From: Deltaproteobacteria bacterium
GTDB taxonomy: Bacteria > Myxococcota_A > Polyangia > Polyangiales > Houyiibacteriaceae
Assembly: GCA_017644045.1 (NCBI GenBank)
Contig: JAEPMI010000007.1
Location: forward strand, 372,001 to 436,000
Direction: 5' to 3'
Length of the DNA stretch: 64,000 nt
Shown piece after piece: positions 26,044-35,999 of the stretch (position 1 is the stretch's first letter; every line of letters begins with the position of its first letter). The notes under the pieces were generated by a model. It saw nothing but the letters and a program-made list of their open reading frames with translations. It made no database searches and was not told the DNA's origin. The position numbers and the translations under genes are program-made.

Positions 26044-26622
26044 ATGACTTCCCGCAGGTGCTGGCTCCTGATCGCCTGCATGGCCTGCGGGGGAGCCGAC
26101 CTGGAGCCCGACGGAGGCCACCGGGACGCGTCGATCGACGTGCCAGATGCCGGCCGCGACGGTCTCGTCGAAGCCGACGCCGCCCCCACGGACGCCGGCC
26201 CACCGATGGACTTCGGGACGCCCGAGCCCTCGGTGATCCTCGGGACCGGCCAGCTCGAGTTCGAGCCCATCCCGAGCGACGGCGAGCTCGAGCTCACCCG
26301 CGGCAGCCAGGGCGGCGTGCACCTCTACGTCGCCGCGCGCGTCTTCGCCGTCGAGCCCGACCGGCTGATCGCCCGCTGGTTCGGCTACGACGCCGAGAGC
26401 GGCCTGCGCATCTTCCTTCCGGTCTCGCGCTCCCTCGACCCGACCGACGTGCTCGACGAGGGCGGCTCGTTCGTCCGCGCGGGCGACCGACTCATCCTCG
26501 ACGAGACGCGCGTCGACCAGACGGAGATCGTCGGCAGGCAGATCCGCATCGAGGTCGTGGTCGAGGCGCCCGACGGCGACCTCACCGACTCCGCGGTCAT
26601 CACCGTCGTCGACGAGATCTAG
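26044..26622 (+). CDS. Hypothetical lipoprotein
   Basis: A 192-residue exported protein with a short signal sequence and a probable lipidated Cys at position 12 (LIAC) or 16, an Asp/Ala-rich spacer to about residue 60, and a compact beta-rich domain (about 65-192) with segments VHLYVAARVFAVEPDRLIAR and IRIEVVVEAPDGDLTDSAVI that look like an immunoglobulin-like sandwich. No family is recognised. ATG 26044 follows a CATGCT box by seven bases, a weaker version of the leaderless arrangement. The last four bases overlap the convergent FG-GAP gene. It is probably separate from the PurA operon, which ends 47 bp upstream. Confidence 0.7.
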   Translation: MTSRRCWLLIACMACGGADLEPDGGHRDASIDVPDAGRDGLVEADAAPTDAGPPMDFGTPEPSVILGTGQLEFEPIPSDGELELTRGSQGGVHLYVAARVFAVEPDRLIARWFGYDAESGLRIFLPVSRSLDPTDVLDEGGSFVRAGDRLILDETRVDQTEIVGRQIRIEVVVEAPDGDLTDSAVITVVDEI

Positions 26623-28286
26623 CGCTCGATCAGTAGACGCTGGCGGACGCCGACGTCCACGACCGTCTGCTCGCTGCCATCCGGCCAGCGCACCTGCACG
26701 TCGACCGGGCCCTCGTGGTCGCCCAGTCCGAAGTGCGCCTCGGGCGCGGCCGGGCTACCGTAGCCCGGGTTCAGGTGGATGCGACGCGTCTGCAGCGACC
26801 CGCCGGCGTCGATGGTGATCGTCGCGCCCACGCCGCTCGGGTTGGCGCCGCTCTGCTGGAGCCGCACCCGTAGCCAGGCGCGCGTGTCGGCTCCGTCGTT
26901 CCGGAAGAGGAGCGGATCCGCGAAGCTCCGCGCCACGAAGAGGTCGAGGTCTCCGTCGCCTTCGAGATCGAAGGGGACGAGCCCCTTGTCGGCGCCCGGG
27001 AAGGCCAAGCCGTAGGCGCACGCGATCTCCCGGAAGCGCATCTCGCCGTCGTTTCGGAAGAGCCGTAGGGGGTCGTCCCAATACGCGCCGACCAGCCCCT
27101 GGCCGTTCTCGTGGAGCAGATCGAGGTCACCGTCGTGGTCGAAGTCGATCGCGATGGCGCCCCAGCCCCAGCCGCCGTCACGGACGCCGAACGCGTCCGT
27201 GCCGTCCACGAAGGTCCCATCGCCCTCCCCCAGGTAGAGTCGGTTTCCGGTGCATTCCCCGATGAGCTCGTCGCAGCTCACGTCGTTGAAGATCGAGGTG
27301 ACGAACCAGTCGAGGTCGCCGTCCTGGTCGAGGTCCTCCAACACCGACCCCATACCGTTCTCGTCGGTGCCCACGCCCGCGGTCTCGGTCACGTCCCTGA
27401 ACGTCCCGTCGCCGTTCCCGAGGTAGAGCCGACTGCGACCCCAGTCGGCCGCGATGGCGATGTCCATCACTCCGTCGCCGTTCACGTCCGCGAAGGCCGG
27501 CGAGAACCCAGCGCGACCGTTCGGATCGATCCCGGCCGCCTCCGTTCCGTCCGTGAATACGCCGCCCTGGTTGATCATCAGGCGCGTGCGATCGGACGCG
27601 GGGCCCTCGAAGGGCTCCCAGCTCGCGATCATCAAATCCAGATCGCCGTCGCCGTCCGCGTCGCCCGCCGCGACCCCGAGCTGGTAGCTGCACAGGAAGG
27701 GGGAGAAGGGAGGCAGGTCGAGCCCCCAGGCGGCCGCCTCCTCCGTGAAGCCATCCGGTCCGCGGACGTAGAGCCGGTTCGAGGCGCGGCCGCCCATCGT
27801 CACGTAGAGGTCGGAGTCGCCATCGCCCTCGAGATCGAAGAAGACCGCCGCCGCGCTCGGTCCGTCGTGATCGAGGCCGAGCTCGGGAGCGACGTCCTCG
27901 AAGGTGCCGTCCCCCCGATTGCGGAAGAGCCGATCCCGCCCCTGCGGCTGCGGGTAGAAGAGATCGTCCAACCCGTCGCCATCGATGTCGAGGACGAGCG
28001 CCCCTCCGCCGACCAGCGCGTCGTCGCATTCGCCCATCTCTCGCGCGAGCACACCGCTCAGGCCGGCCGCCGAGCCGACCTCGACGAACTGGACGGCGGG
28101 GTCCGGGTCGCACTCGATGGGCGGAGCGTCTGGCAGAATGCCCCCATCTCGGGGACCTTCGTCCGGCGGGTCCGACGCGTCCACGAACGAGTCGACGCCG
28201 CCGTCCACGGGGGAACCGTCGTCTCCGCCGCAGGCCAGCGCAACGAGCCCGATCAGCGACCAACGCCGCACTCCGCCCCACGTCAC
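26619..28286 (-). CDS. FG-GAP/VCBS beta-propeller lipoprotein with ASPIC/UnbV C-terminus
   Basis: A 555-residue secreted protein. After a signal peptide with probable lipid-attachment Cys (LVALACGG) and an Asp/Pro-rich linker comes a seven-bladed type propeller made of calcium-binding DxDxDG repeats, for example DIDGDGLDDLFYPQ, DADGDGDLDLMIAS, DLDQDGDLDWFVTS and DFDHDGDLDLLHEN. The C-terminal 90 residues (GVGATITIDAGGSLQTRRIH to RWPDGSEQTVVDV) match the ASPIC/UnbV domain. Such proteins are extracellular, integrin-like and Ca-binding; the ligand is unknown. The start is GTG 28286, seven bases after a minus-strand TACACT box; the open frame extends further upstream but covers the divergent bamA promoter. 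Confidence 0.9.
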   Translation of the reverse strand: MTWGGVRRWSLIGLVALACGGDDGSPVDGGVDSFVDASDPPDEGPRDGGILPDAPPIECDPDPAVQFVEVGSAAGLSGVLAREMGECDDALVGGGALVLDIDGDGLDDLFYPQPQGRDRLFRNRGDGTFEDVAPELGLDHDGPSAAAVFFDLEGDGDSDLYVTMGGRASNRLYVRGPDGFTEEAAAWGLDLPPFSPFLCSYQLGVAAGDADGDGDLDLMIASWEPFEGPASDRTRLMINQGGVFTDGTEAAGIDPNGRAGFSPAFADVNGDGVMDIAIAADWGRSRLYLGNGDGTFRDVTETAGVGTDENGMGSVLEDLDQDGDLDWFVTSIFNDVSCDELIGECTGNRLYLGEGDGTFVDGTDAFGVRDGGWGWGAIAIDFDHDGDLDLLHENGQGLVGAYWDDPLRLFRNDGEMRFREIACAYGLAFPGADKGLVPFDLEGDGDLDLFVARSFADPLLFRNDGADTRAWLRVRLQQSGANPSGVGATITIDAGGSLQTRRIHLNPGYGSPAAPEAHFGLGDHEGPVDVQVRWPDGSEQTVVDVGVRQRLLIER

Positions 28287-28293
28287 GCGGGTC

Positions 28294-28299
28294 AGTGTA
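28294..28299 (-). promoter_or_regulatory. -10-like box TACACT, leaderless start for FG-GAP gene
   Basis: On the minus strand TACACT is followed by seven bases and the GTG start at 28286, leaving no space for a ribosome binding site. Confidence 0.45.
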
Positions 28300-28487
28300 G
28301 TCCCAACCGTCGGGGGCACGCTCGCGTGCGATGGCGGAGCCTTCCGCTCCCAGCGGACGGCCTCTCGGCTCGCCCCGCCCCTTCGACGGATCGCCGGAAA
28401 TTCGCCGTGCTCACGGAAGGTCTTCGGCCTGGAACGGTTCAGGGGCCGTGCGTTCGCGAACGGCAGCGGAGGGGGAGCCGCGAAGCC

Positions 28488-28516
28488 TTGACCCTCGGAT
28501 GGGGGACAGCTATGTC
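28488..28516 (+). promoter_or_regulatory. Sigma-70-type promoter for bamA cluster
   Basis: TTGACC (28488-28493) and TATGTC (28511-28516) are separated by exactly 17 bp, a good match to TTGACA-17-TATAAT. It lies 58 bp before the bamA start and should drive bamA and the two skp genes. Confidence 0.6.
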
Positions 28517-28573
28517 CGCGCGACGCCCGGGCCCCGAAAATCCAACGGTTGCCCGGTCCCATCGCCCTACGAG

Positions 28574-31243
28574 ATGCCCTCCTTCCTTCGCCTGCTGCTC
28601 GCCAGCGCCGTCCTGCTCGCCCCCGCGGCGGGACTGCACGCGCAGCCTCCCGAGGAGGACCCGGAGCTCGAGGACGAGCCGGAGCTCGAGGATGAGCCGG
28701 AGCTCGAGGACGAGCCGGAGGCCGGGGAAGGCAGCGGCGAGGGCGAAGAAGGCGCCGAGGGCGAGCCCGCCGAGGGAGAGGAAGAGGAAGAGGAGCCGCT
28801 CGACGACTCCCTCGAGCCCTACGAGCCGGCGGAGGAGCCCTCCTCGGCGTCGCAGGTCCCCCGCACGGTCTGCCACGGCAAGCGGATCCGGGAGATCCGG
28901 GTGCAGGGCTCCCAGCGCGTCGACCCGGACGACATCCGCGCGACGATGAGCCTCCGCTCGGAGCTGCCCTGCACCGACGAGGAGATCTCCCGCGACGCCC
29001 GCTCGATCTGGGATCTCGGCTTCTTCGACGATCTCCAGATCGAGGCCGACCAGGTCGGTCAGCAGGTCGACCTGACCGTCCGCGTCCGCGAGCGGCCAGC
29101 GATCGCCCGGGTCGTCTTCCGCGGCAACGACGAGGTCGACGACGAGGACATCGAGGAGAAGCTCACGCTCCGCGAGGGCGAGATCCTCTCGCTCCCCGAC
29201 GTGCGCAAGCAGGTCACGAAGATCCGCGACCTCTACGCCGAGGAGGGCTACTTCCTCGCGCGCATCACCTACGACGTCCGGCGCCTGGCCAACGATCGCA
29301 ACGAGGTCGAGGTCCGCTTCGCGATCGACGAAGGTGACGAGGTCACGGTTCGCCGCATCCGCTACCTCGGGAACCACTCGATCGACGCCGACGAGCTCAA
29401 CGGCTTCATGCAGACGAGCGAGACCGGCTTCTTCTCGTTCATCGCCGACGACGACACCTTCGACTCCGACGTCTTCGAAGAGGACGTCCAGCGCCTGCAG
29501 GCCTACTACTACGACCAGGGCTTCCTCGCGATGCAGGTCGGCGTGCCGCGCATCGAGATGACCGCGGACCGCCGCTACATCGACATCACGATCCCGATCG
29601 AAGAGGGCAACCGCTTCCGCATCGGCGAGATGACCGTCGTCGAGATCGACGAGAACGGCGCCGAGGTCGAAGCCCTCGAGAGCGATCTGCGCGACAAGGT
29701 CGATCTCGAGAGCGGCGACTGGTTCTCGCGCACGAAGATCGGCCTCGGTCTGCAGGAGATCACCCGGATCTACCGCGACGAGGGCTACGCGCGGGTCCAG
29801 CTGAACCCGGAGACCGACCTCGACCAGCAGCGACGCATCGTCGACGTGCGCATCACGATCGTTCGCGGCCCGCCGGTGCGCATCGAGCGGATCGACATCC
29901 GCGGCAACACCAAGACGCGCGACTCGGTCCTCCGCCGCGAGATCCGCGTGCTCGAGGGCGAGCTCTACAACCAGTCCGCGCTCGAGCTCTCCAAGCAGCG
30001 CCTGCTCCAGCTCCGCTACTTCGAGCGGGTCGACATGAGCGAGGAGACCGGCTCGCGCCCCGACCTGATGGTCCTGACCTTCGAGGTCCAGGAGCGACCG
30101 ACCGGTACGTTCCAGGTCGGCGCGGGCTTCTCCTCGATCGAGAGCTTCATCGTCACCGCGCAGATCCAGCAGCAGAACCTCTTCGGCAACGGCCAGTCGC
30201 TCTCGCTGAACCTGCAGCTCTCGGGCATCCGGCAGTTCGTCCAGCTCCGCTTCGTCGAGCCCTGGCTCTTCGGCAGCCAGTGGAGCCTCGGCGTCGACGT
30301 CTTCAAGACCATCCGCCAGTTCTCGAGCTTCAACCGCGACAGCACCGGCGGTGGCCTCACCTTCGGTCACCCGGTCTTCGATCCGCGGCTCCGCGTCTTC
30401 CTCCAGTACCGCGCCGAGCTCGTCGACATCAGCCCGCGCACCGGTGGCTTCTTCCAGAGCGGCGGCGGCGGTCAGGGCTTCAACCTCTTCAACCGGATCC
30501 CGCTCGACAACGTCTTCCGCGACGGCCTGACGAGCTCGCTCAAGCTCACGCTCACCTGGGACAGCCGCACCGGCTCGCCCTTCCGGACCACTGGTGGTGC
30601 TTACGTGAGCGCCAGCTCGGAGGTCGCCGAGCGCTTCCTCGGCTCGGACCAGGTCTTCTGGCGAAACGAAGCCTTCGCCCGCTGGTACAAGCCGATCTGG
30701 GGTCCCTTCCTCTTCCGCGCGAACGTCGAGCTCGGCGTGATCACCAGCCGAGCCGAGCGCGGCGTGCCGATCTACGAGCGCTACTACCTCGGCGGCATCT
30801 TCAACGTGCGCGGCTACCGGCTGCAGGCCCTCGGGCCGCGCGCCGCCCTGCCCTCGCGCACCGACCCGAACGCCTCGCCGCGGAGCTCGGGCAACGGCTT
30901 CCCGGGCGGCGTCGCCATCGGCGGCAACGTCCAGGCCTACTACAACCTCGAGGTCGAGTTCCCGATCGTCGAGGCCGTGGGCATCTTCGGCGTCGTCTTC
31001 ACCGACGGCGGCAACGCCTGGAACCTGGAGAACACCCTCTGCCAGGCACCCGAGACCGCCGACGGGGATCGGACCACCGACCCCTGCGGAGTGAATCCCT
31101 TCGCCATCCGTACGTCGGTGGGATTCGGACTCCGATGGATCTCACCGCTCGGCCCCCTGCGCTTCGAATGGGGCATCCCGCTTGCGCGACGCCAGTGGGA
31201 AGACAAGATCCGCTTCGAATTCACCATCGGTACGGCTTTCTGA
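28574..31243 (+). CDS. bamA: Outer membrane protein assembly factor BamA
   Basis: An 889-residue Omp85 protein, the core of the machine that folds outer-membrane barrels. Signal peptide (to about LHAQ), then an acidic spacer with ELEDEPELEDEPE repeats (about 27-85) that is unusual for BamA, five POTRA-like modules (about 95-510, e.g. VRRIRYLGNHSIDADEL, IERIDIRGNTKTRDSVLRRE) and a C-terminal 16-strand barrel with the VRGY motif of the L6 loop (FNVRGYRLQALG) and a terminal Phe (IGTAF) as expected for the barrel signal. ATG 28574 starts the signal peptide. Two Skp chaperone genes follow immediately, as in the classic bamA-skp arrangement. Confidence 0.95.
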   Translation: MPSFLRLLLASAVLLAPAAGLHAQPPEEDPELEDEPELEDEPELEDEPEAGEGSGEGEEGAEGEPAEGEEEEEEPLDDSLEPYEPAEEPSSASQVPRTVCHGKRIREIRVQGSQRVDPDDIRATMSLRSELPCTDEEISRDARSIWDLGFFDDLQIEADQVGQQVDLTVRVRERPAIARVVFRGNDEVDDEDIEEKLTLREGEILSLPDVRKQVTKIRDLYAEEGYFLARITYDVRRLANDRNEVEVRFAIDEGDEVTVRRIRYLGNHSIDADELNGFMQTSETGFFSFIADDDTFDSDVFEEDVQRLQAYYYDQGFLAMQVGVPRIEMTADRRYIDITIPIEEGNRFRIGEMTVVEIDENGAEVEALESDLRDKVDLESGDWFSRTKIGLGLQEITRIYRDEGYARVQLNPETDLDQQRRIVDVRITIVRGPPVRIERIDIRGNTKTRDSVLRREIRVLEGELYNQSALELSKQRLLQLRYFERVDMSEETGSRPDLMVLTFEVQERPTGTFQVGAGFSSIESFIVTAQIQQQNLFGNGQSLSLNLQLSGIRQFVQLRFVEPWLFGSQWSLGVDVFKTIRQFSSFNRDSTGGGLTFGHPVFDPRLRVFLQYRAELVDISPRTGGFFQSGGGGQGFNLFNRIPLDNVFRDGLTSSLKLTLTWDSRTGSPFRTTGGAYVSASSEVAERFLGSDQVFWRNEAFARWYKPIWGPFLFRANVELGVITSRAERGVPIYERYYLGGIFNVRGYRLQALGPRAALPSRTDPNASPRSSGNGFPGGVAIGGNVQAYYNLEVEFPIVEAVGIFGVVFTDGGNAWNLENTLCQAPETADGDRTTDPCGVNPFAIRTSVGFGLRWISPLGPLRFEWGIPLARRQWEDKIRFEFTIGTAF

Positions 31244-31247
31244 CCTC

Positions 31248-31817
31248 ATGAATGTACGACGACACGCCCTGACCCTCCTGGCCGCCCTGCTGGTCTCCAG
31301 CGTCGCCCCCAAGGTCTTCGCCCAGACGAAGATCGCCGTGGTCGACCTCCAGCGAGCCCTCATGGAGACCGAAGACGGCCGACGCGCCAAGCGTCGCCTC
31401 GAGCGGCTCTTCAAGCGCCGCCAGAAGTCCCTCGACGCTGCTCAGAACAAGATGAAGCAGATGAAGGAGGACATCGAGCGGCAGCAGAAGGCCGGCGTCA
31501 TCACCGACGAGGCCCTCCAGCGTCGGCTCGAGGAGTACCAGAAGGCCTACATGGAGCTGCAGTCGCAGTACGTGGAGTACCAGCGGGAGCTCGCCGCCAA
31601 GGAGGCCGAGCTCACCAGCGGCATCCTCGAGAAGATGCAGCAGATCCTACGTCGGATGGGTCAGTCCGAGGGCTACACCCTGATCCTCGAAGCCAATGAG
31701 GGCGGCGTGGTCTGGGTGCCCGGCAACCTCGACCTCACCGACGATCTCATCCAGCGCTACAACTCCGAGAACGGCGGAGGCGGCGGTTCGAGCATGATGC
31801 GCTCGAGGATGCGCTGA
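31248..31817 (+). CDS. skp: Skp/OmpH periplasmic chaperone, copy 1
   Basis: A 189-residue OmpH-family protein: signal peptide ending near KVFAQ, then KIAVVDLQRALMETEDGRRA (the conserved Skp beta-strand and first helix), a long basic/acidic coiled coil (about 45-140), and the C-terminal strand EGYTLILEANEGGVVWV. Skp holds unfolded outer-membrane proteins on the way to BamA. It begins four bases after bamA and ends in a Gly/Ser/Met/Arg-rich tail (GGGGGSSMMRSRMR) not typical of E. coli Skp. The next gene is a close duplicate with a one-base overlap. Confidence 0.92.
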   Translation: MNVRRHALTLLAALLVSSVAPKVFAQTKIAVVDLQRALMETEDGRRAKRRLERLFKRRQKSLDAAQNKMKQMKEDIERQQKAGVITDEALQRRLEEYQKAYMELQSQYVEYQRELAAKEAELTSGILEKMQQILRRMGQSEGYTLILEANEGGVVWVPGNLDLTDDLIQRYNSENGGGGGSSMMRSRMR

Positions 31818-32380
31818 TGCGCCTCCAACGCCACGCGCTCACCCTCCTCGCCGCGCTCCTCGTCTCGGCGGCCGCGCCGAAGGTCTACGCCCAGACCAAG
31901 ATCGCCGTCGTCGATCTGCAGCGCGCGCTCATGGAGACCGAGGACGGCCGCAGCGCCAAGCGCCGCCTCGAGCGCCTCTTCAAGCGCCGCCAGAAGTCGC
32001 TCGACGCGGCTCAGGAGCGGCTGAAGAAGATGAAGACGGAGATCGAGCAGCAGAAGAACGTGCTCAGCAAGGCGGCCCTTCGTGAGCGCCTCGAGGCCTA
32101 CCAGGCCGAGTTCGTGAAGCTGCAGCAGAGCTACGTCGAGTACCAGCAGGAGCTCGCCGCCAAGGAGGCCGAGCTCACCAGCGGCATCCTCGAGAAGATG
32201 CAGCAGATCATGCAGCGCATCGGCCAGGCCGAGGGCTACACGATCGTCCTCGAAGCGAACGAGTCCGGCGTGGTGTGGGTCCCCTCGAACCACGACCTCA
32301 CCGACCAGCTCATCCAGCGCTACAACTCCGAGAACGGCGGCGGCGGCTCCAGCAGCATGCGCCGCTCCCGGATGCGCTAG
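31817..32380 (+). CDS. Skp/OmpH periplasmic chaperone, copy 2
   Basis: A 187-residue tandem duplicate of the preceding gene, nearly identical in the N-terminal strand and helix (KIAVVDLQRALMETEDGRSA) and in the C-terminal half (VWVPSNHDLTDQLIQRYNSE), but diverged in the middle of the coiled coil, where copy 1 has KAGVITDEALQRR and this copy has KNVLSKAALRER. The ATG overlaps the previous stop by one base (TGATG). Skp works as a trimer, so two copies could form mixed trimers with altered client range; inference. Confidence 0.92.
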   Translation: MRLQRHALTLLAALLVSAAAPKVYAQTKIAVVDLQRALMETEDGRSAKRRLERLFKRRQKSLDAAQERLKKMKTEIEQQKNVLSKAALRERLEAYQAEFVKLQQSYVEYQQELAAKEAELTSGILEKMQQIMQRIGQAEGYTIVLEANESGVVWVPSNHDLTDQLIQRYNSENGGGGSSSMRRSRMR

Positions 32381-32500
32381 AGCCGCGCAGCGGCTCCCCT
32401 CACCCTGACCCTCGCCCTCCCCCTCACCCTGAGGGCGCGTGCGACCGTGCCCTCAGCGCCCAGCCGTGACCTCGAAGTCACGCTGCCGCGCCCCACTTCC

Positions 32501-32536
32501 GTGCACGTCCTCGTCCTCGTGCACGTGCACGCGCAC
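32501..32536. repeat. GTGCAC-type hexamer array, locus 1
   Basis: Six consecutive 6-bp units: GTGCAC, GTCCTC, GTCCTC, GTGCAC, GTGCAC, GCGCAC, followed by GAAATC. It lies in the 238-bp gap between the second skp gene and the TolC-type gene, with no four-helix-bundle gene beside it. Related arrays flank such a gene at 40025-40042 and 40498-40527. Confidence 0.7.
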
Positions 32537-32605
32537 GAAATCCGGCGGCCGATGCATGCAACGGCGAGCCGAGCCCCCGCCTGGCGCGCTTGGCGCGATC
32601 GCTGC

Positions 32606-32611
32606 TAACAC
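32606..32611 (+). promoter_or_regulatory. -10-like box TAACAC, leaderless start for TolC-type gene
   Basis: TAACAC ends seven bases before GTG 32619, with no Shine-Dalgarno sequence between. Confidence 0.35.
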
Positions 32612-32618
32612 CACCGCC

Positions 32619-33977
32619 GTGCGTCTCCTCGCCTCATGGCTCGTCCTCCTGAGCGCCGGCTCCGCCAGGGCCCAGAGCGATCCCGAGCCGGACACCCTCC
32701 CCGGCCTCCTCCAGGCCGCGGAGGCGCACTGGCCCGAGCTCCAGGCCGACGCCCACGCCGTGGACGCCGCCGAGGCCCGCCTGGGCGAGGCCCGCTGGAG
32801 CCCCTTCTTCGCCGGCTGGCGCCTCGACGCAGGCGCCACGCTCGCGCCCGGGTCGAGCGGCACCCCGATCTTCAGCAACCAGAGCCAGCTCCCGCTCGAC
32901 CAGACCTGGGGCCCGGTGCTCCAGGTCGGCGTCCGCGGCGTCGTGCCCATCCTGGCCTACGGCAAGCTCCGCGGCGCTCGCGACGCCGCTCGCGCGGGAG
33001 TCGACGCCGCCGAGCTCCAGCGCGACGTGACCCTCGCCCGCGTGACCTACGACATTCGCCGCGCCTGGTTCGGGCTCCAGCTCGCGCTCGACGTGCAGCA
33101 GATGATCGGTGAGGGGCGCGGCAAGCTCGTTCGCGCCATCGAGAAGCTCGACGAGATGCTCGCCGAGGGCGACCCCGAAGCCGACCCGATCGACCGCCGC
33201 CGCCTGGCCGCCGCGCTCGCCGAGGTCGACGCCCGCGCCTCCCAGGCCGAGCTGATCCGGCGGAGCAGCCTCGCCGCGCTCCGCACGCTCACCGGGAAGT
33301 CCTCCATCGAGCCGCCGGTCTGCCCGATGGAGCCGGTCGAGGTGCCCGCCGGCGAGGTCGCGCGCTTCGTCGACGCCAGCGAGCGCCGACCGGAGCTCGG
33401 CATGCTCGCCGCCGCGCTCCGCGCCCGAGAGGCCAACGTGGACGTGCAGAACGGCGACCTCATCCCGATGATCGGGCTCGGCTTCCGGGCGGGCCTGAGC
33501 TGGGCGCCGCACATCACCGACCAGGAGAACCCCTTCATCCAGGACCCGGCGAACACGCCCTCGCTCGGTGCCGGGCTCTTCCTGCGGTGGAACCTCGACT
33601 TCGCGGGCGCGACCTTCCGCCGCCGCCGCGCCGAAGCCCAGCTCGCCGAGACTCGCGCCCAGGCGAGCGCCGCCCGCCGCGGGGTCGAGCTCGAGGTCGA
33701 GCTGGCCTACGAGAAGGTCCAGGACGCCCAGCGCCGCGAAGAGGCCTGGGCCACCGGCGAGCGCGAGACGCGCGCCTGGTTCGTCGGCGCCGCCCAGGCC
33801 TTCGACATCGGCACCCTCGAGGCCCGCGACCTCATCGACGCCCTCAAGGGCTACTTCTCGGCCCGCTTCGAGCACCTGCAGGCGGTGCTCGAGCTCAACA
33901 CCGCGATCGCCCACCTCGAGCGCGCCACCGGCGAGCCGCTGGTCGACCCGGACGGCTGGGACCCCGCCTGCGATTGA
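32619..33977 (+). CDS. TolC-like outer-membrane efflux protein
   Basis: A 452-residue outer-membrane factor. Signal peptide ends near GSARAQ; two TolC-type repeats follow, each with long coiled helices (about 60-200 and 280-440; e.g. AAEARLGEARWSPFFAGWRL and ARRGVELEVELAYEKVQDAQ) and short barrel strands. It forms the trimeric channel of tripartite export systems. GTG 32619 is chosen because it starts the signal peptide and follows a -10-like box. No membrane-fusion protein or RND pump is adjacent; the nearest neighbours are Skp/BamA and an MlaC-like protein, so it may be part of an envelope-maintenance group. Confidence 0.88.
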   Translation: MRLLASWLVLLSAGSARAQSDPEPDTLPGLLQAAEAHWPELQADAHAVDAAEARLGEARWSPFFAGWRLDAGATLAPGSSGTPIFSNQSQLPLDQTWGPVLQVGVRGVVPILAYGKLRGARDAARAGVDAAELQRDVTLARVTYDIRRAWFGLQLALDVQQMIGEGRGKLVRAIEKLDEMLAEGDPEADPIDRRRLAAALAEVDARASQAELIRRSSLAALRTLTGKSSIEPPVCPMEPVEVPAGEVARFVDASERRPELGMLAAALRAREANVDVQNGDLIPMIGLGFRAGLSWAPHITDQENPFIQDPANTPSLGAGLFLRWNLDFAGATFRRRRAEAQLAETRAQASAARRGVELEVELAYEKVQDAQRREEAWATGERETRAWFVGAAQAFDIGTLEARDLIDALKGYFSARFEHLQAVLELNTAIAHLERATGEPLVDPDGWDPACD

Positions 33978-34028
33978 CCCCCGGCTGAATGCACGGCTCC
34001 GAGAGCCGTCTCACCCCGCGAACACCCC

Positions 34029-34628
34029 ATGTCCACCATGCTTCGATCCACCCTCGCCGCCCTCGTCCTGACCAGCCTCGCTTCCGTCGCGAGCGCGCAA
34101 TCGCCGGATGCCGCCAAGGCCTTCCTCGAGGCGCGTCACGACCAGGTGAACCAGGTGCTCCAGCGCGCCGAAGGCGCCTCCCGCGACCGCCGGCTCTCCC
34201 AGCTCCTGGGCGATCTGCTCGATTACGAAGCGCTCAGCGAGGCGTCCCTCGGCGAGCACTGGGCGTCGCACAGCGAGAGCGAGCGCGCCGAGTTCGTGAG
34301 CCTGCTGAAGCAGCTCGTCGAGCGAAGCTACAAGGCCAACCTCCAGCGAACCCTCGACTACCGCGTCGACTACCAGAACGCGGAGCGGCGCGGCGAAAAG
34401 GTCATCGTCCGCACGTCGGCCCGCTCCCGCGAGAACCGGCGCGCCCCGGCCGTCTCCATCGACTACGAGATGGTCCAGGCCGGCCGGAACTGGCGGGTGG
34501 TCAACGTGGTCACCGACGGCCAGAGTCTGGTGCAGTCCTACCGCAGCCAGTTCCACCGGATCCTCGAGCGCGACGGCTGGGACGGCCTCCTCGGCAAGAT
34601 GCGCGAGCGCCTCGCCGCCGGCGGCTGA
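34029..34628 (+). CDS. MlaC/Ttg2D-like periplasmic phospholipid-binding protein
   Basis: A 199-residue exported protein (signal peptide to about ASVASAQ) of the MlaC/toluene-tolerance Ttg2 family. The family landmarks are visible: RRLSQLLGDLLDYEALSEAS, then HWASHSESERAEFVSLLKQL and YRVDYQNAERRGEKVIVRT, and the C-terminal RNWRVVNVVTDGQSLVQSYR(S)QF. MlaC carries phospholipids between outer and inner membranes for lipid asymmetry. No mlaFEDB genes lie beside it in this window. It follows the TolC-type gene by 51 bp and probably shares its transcript. Confidence 0.87.
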   Translation: MSTMLRSTLAALVLTSLASVASAQSPDAAKAFLEARHDQVNQVLQRAEGASRDRRLSQLLGDLLDYEALSEASLGEHWASHSESERAEFVSLLKQLVERSYKANLQRTLDYRVDYQNAERRGEKVIVRTSARSRENRRAPAVSIDYEMVQAGRNWRVVNVVTDGQSLVQSYRSQFHRILERDGWDGLLGKMRERLAAGG

Positions 34629-34634
34629 GCTCGA

Positions 34635-35974
<1,340 letters not shown>

Positions 35975-35999
35975 CTACCTCCACATCCGGAGGCCCCTC

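Noticed and set aside
28439-30370. 643-residue open frame antisense to bamA
   Set aside because: The bamA frame has full POTRA and barrel signatures; the antisense frame is a composition artefact.
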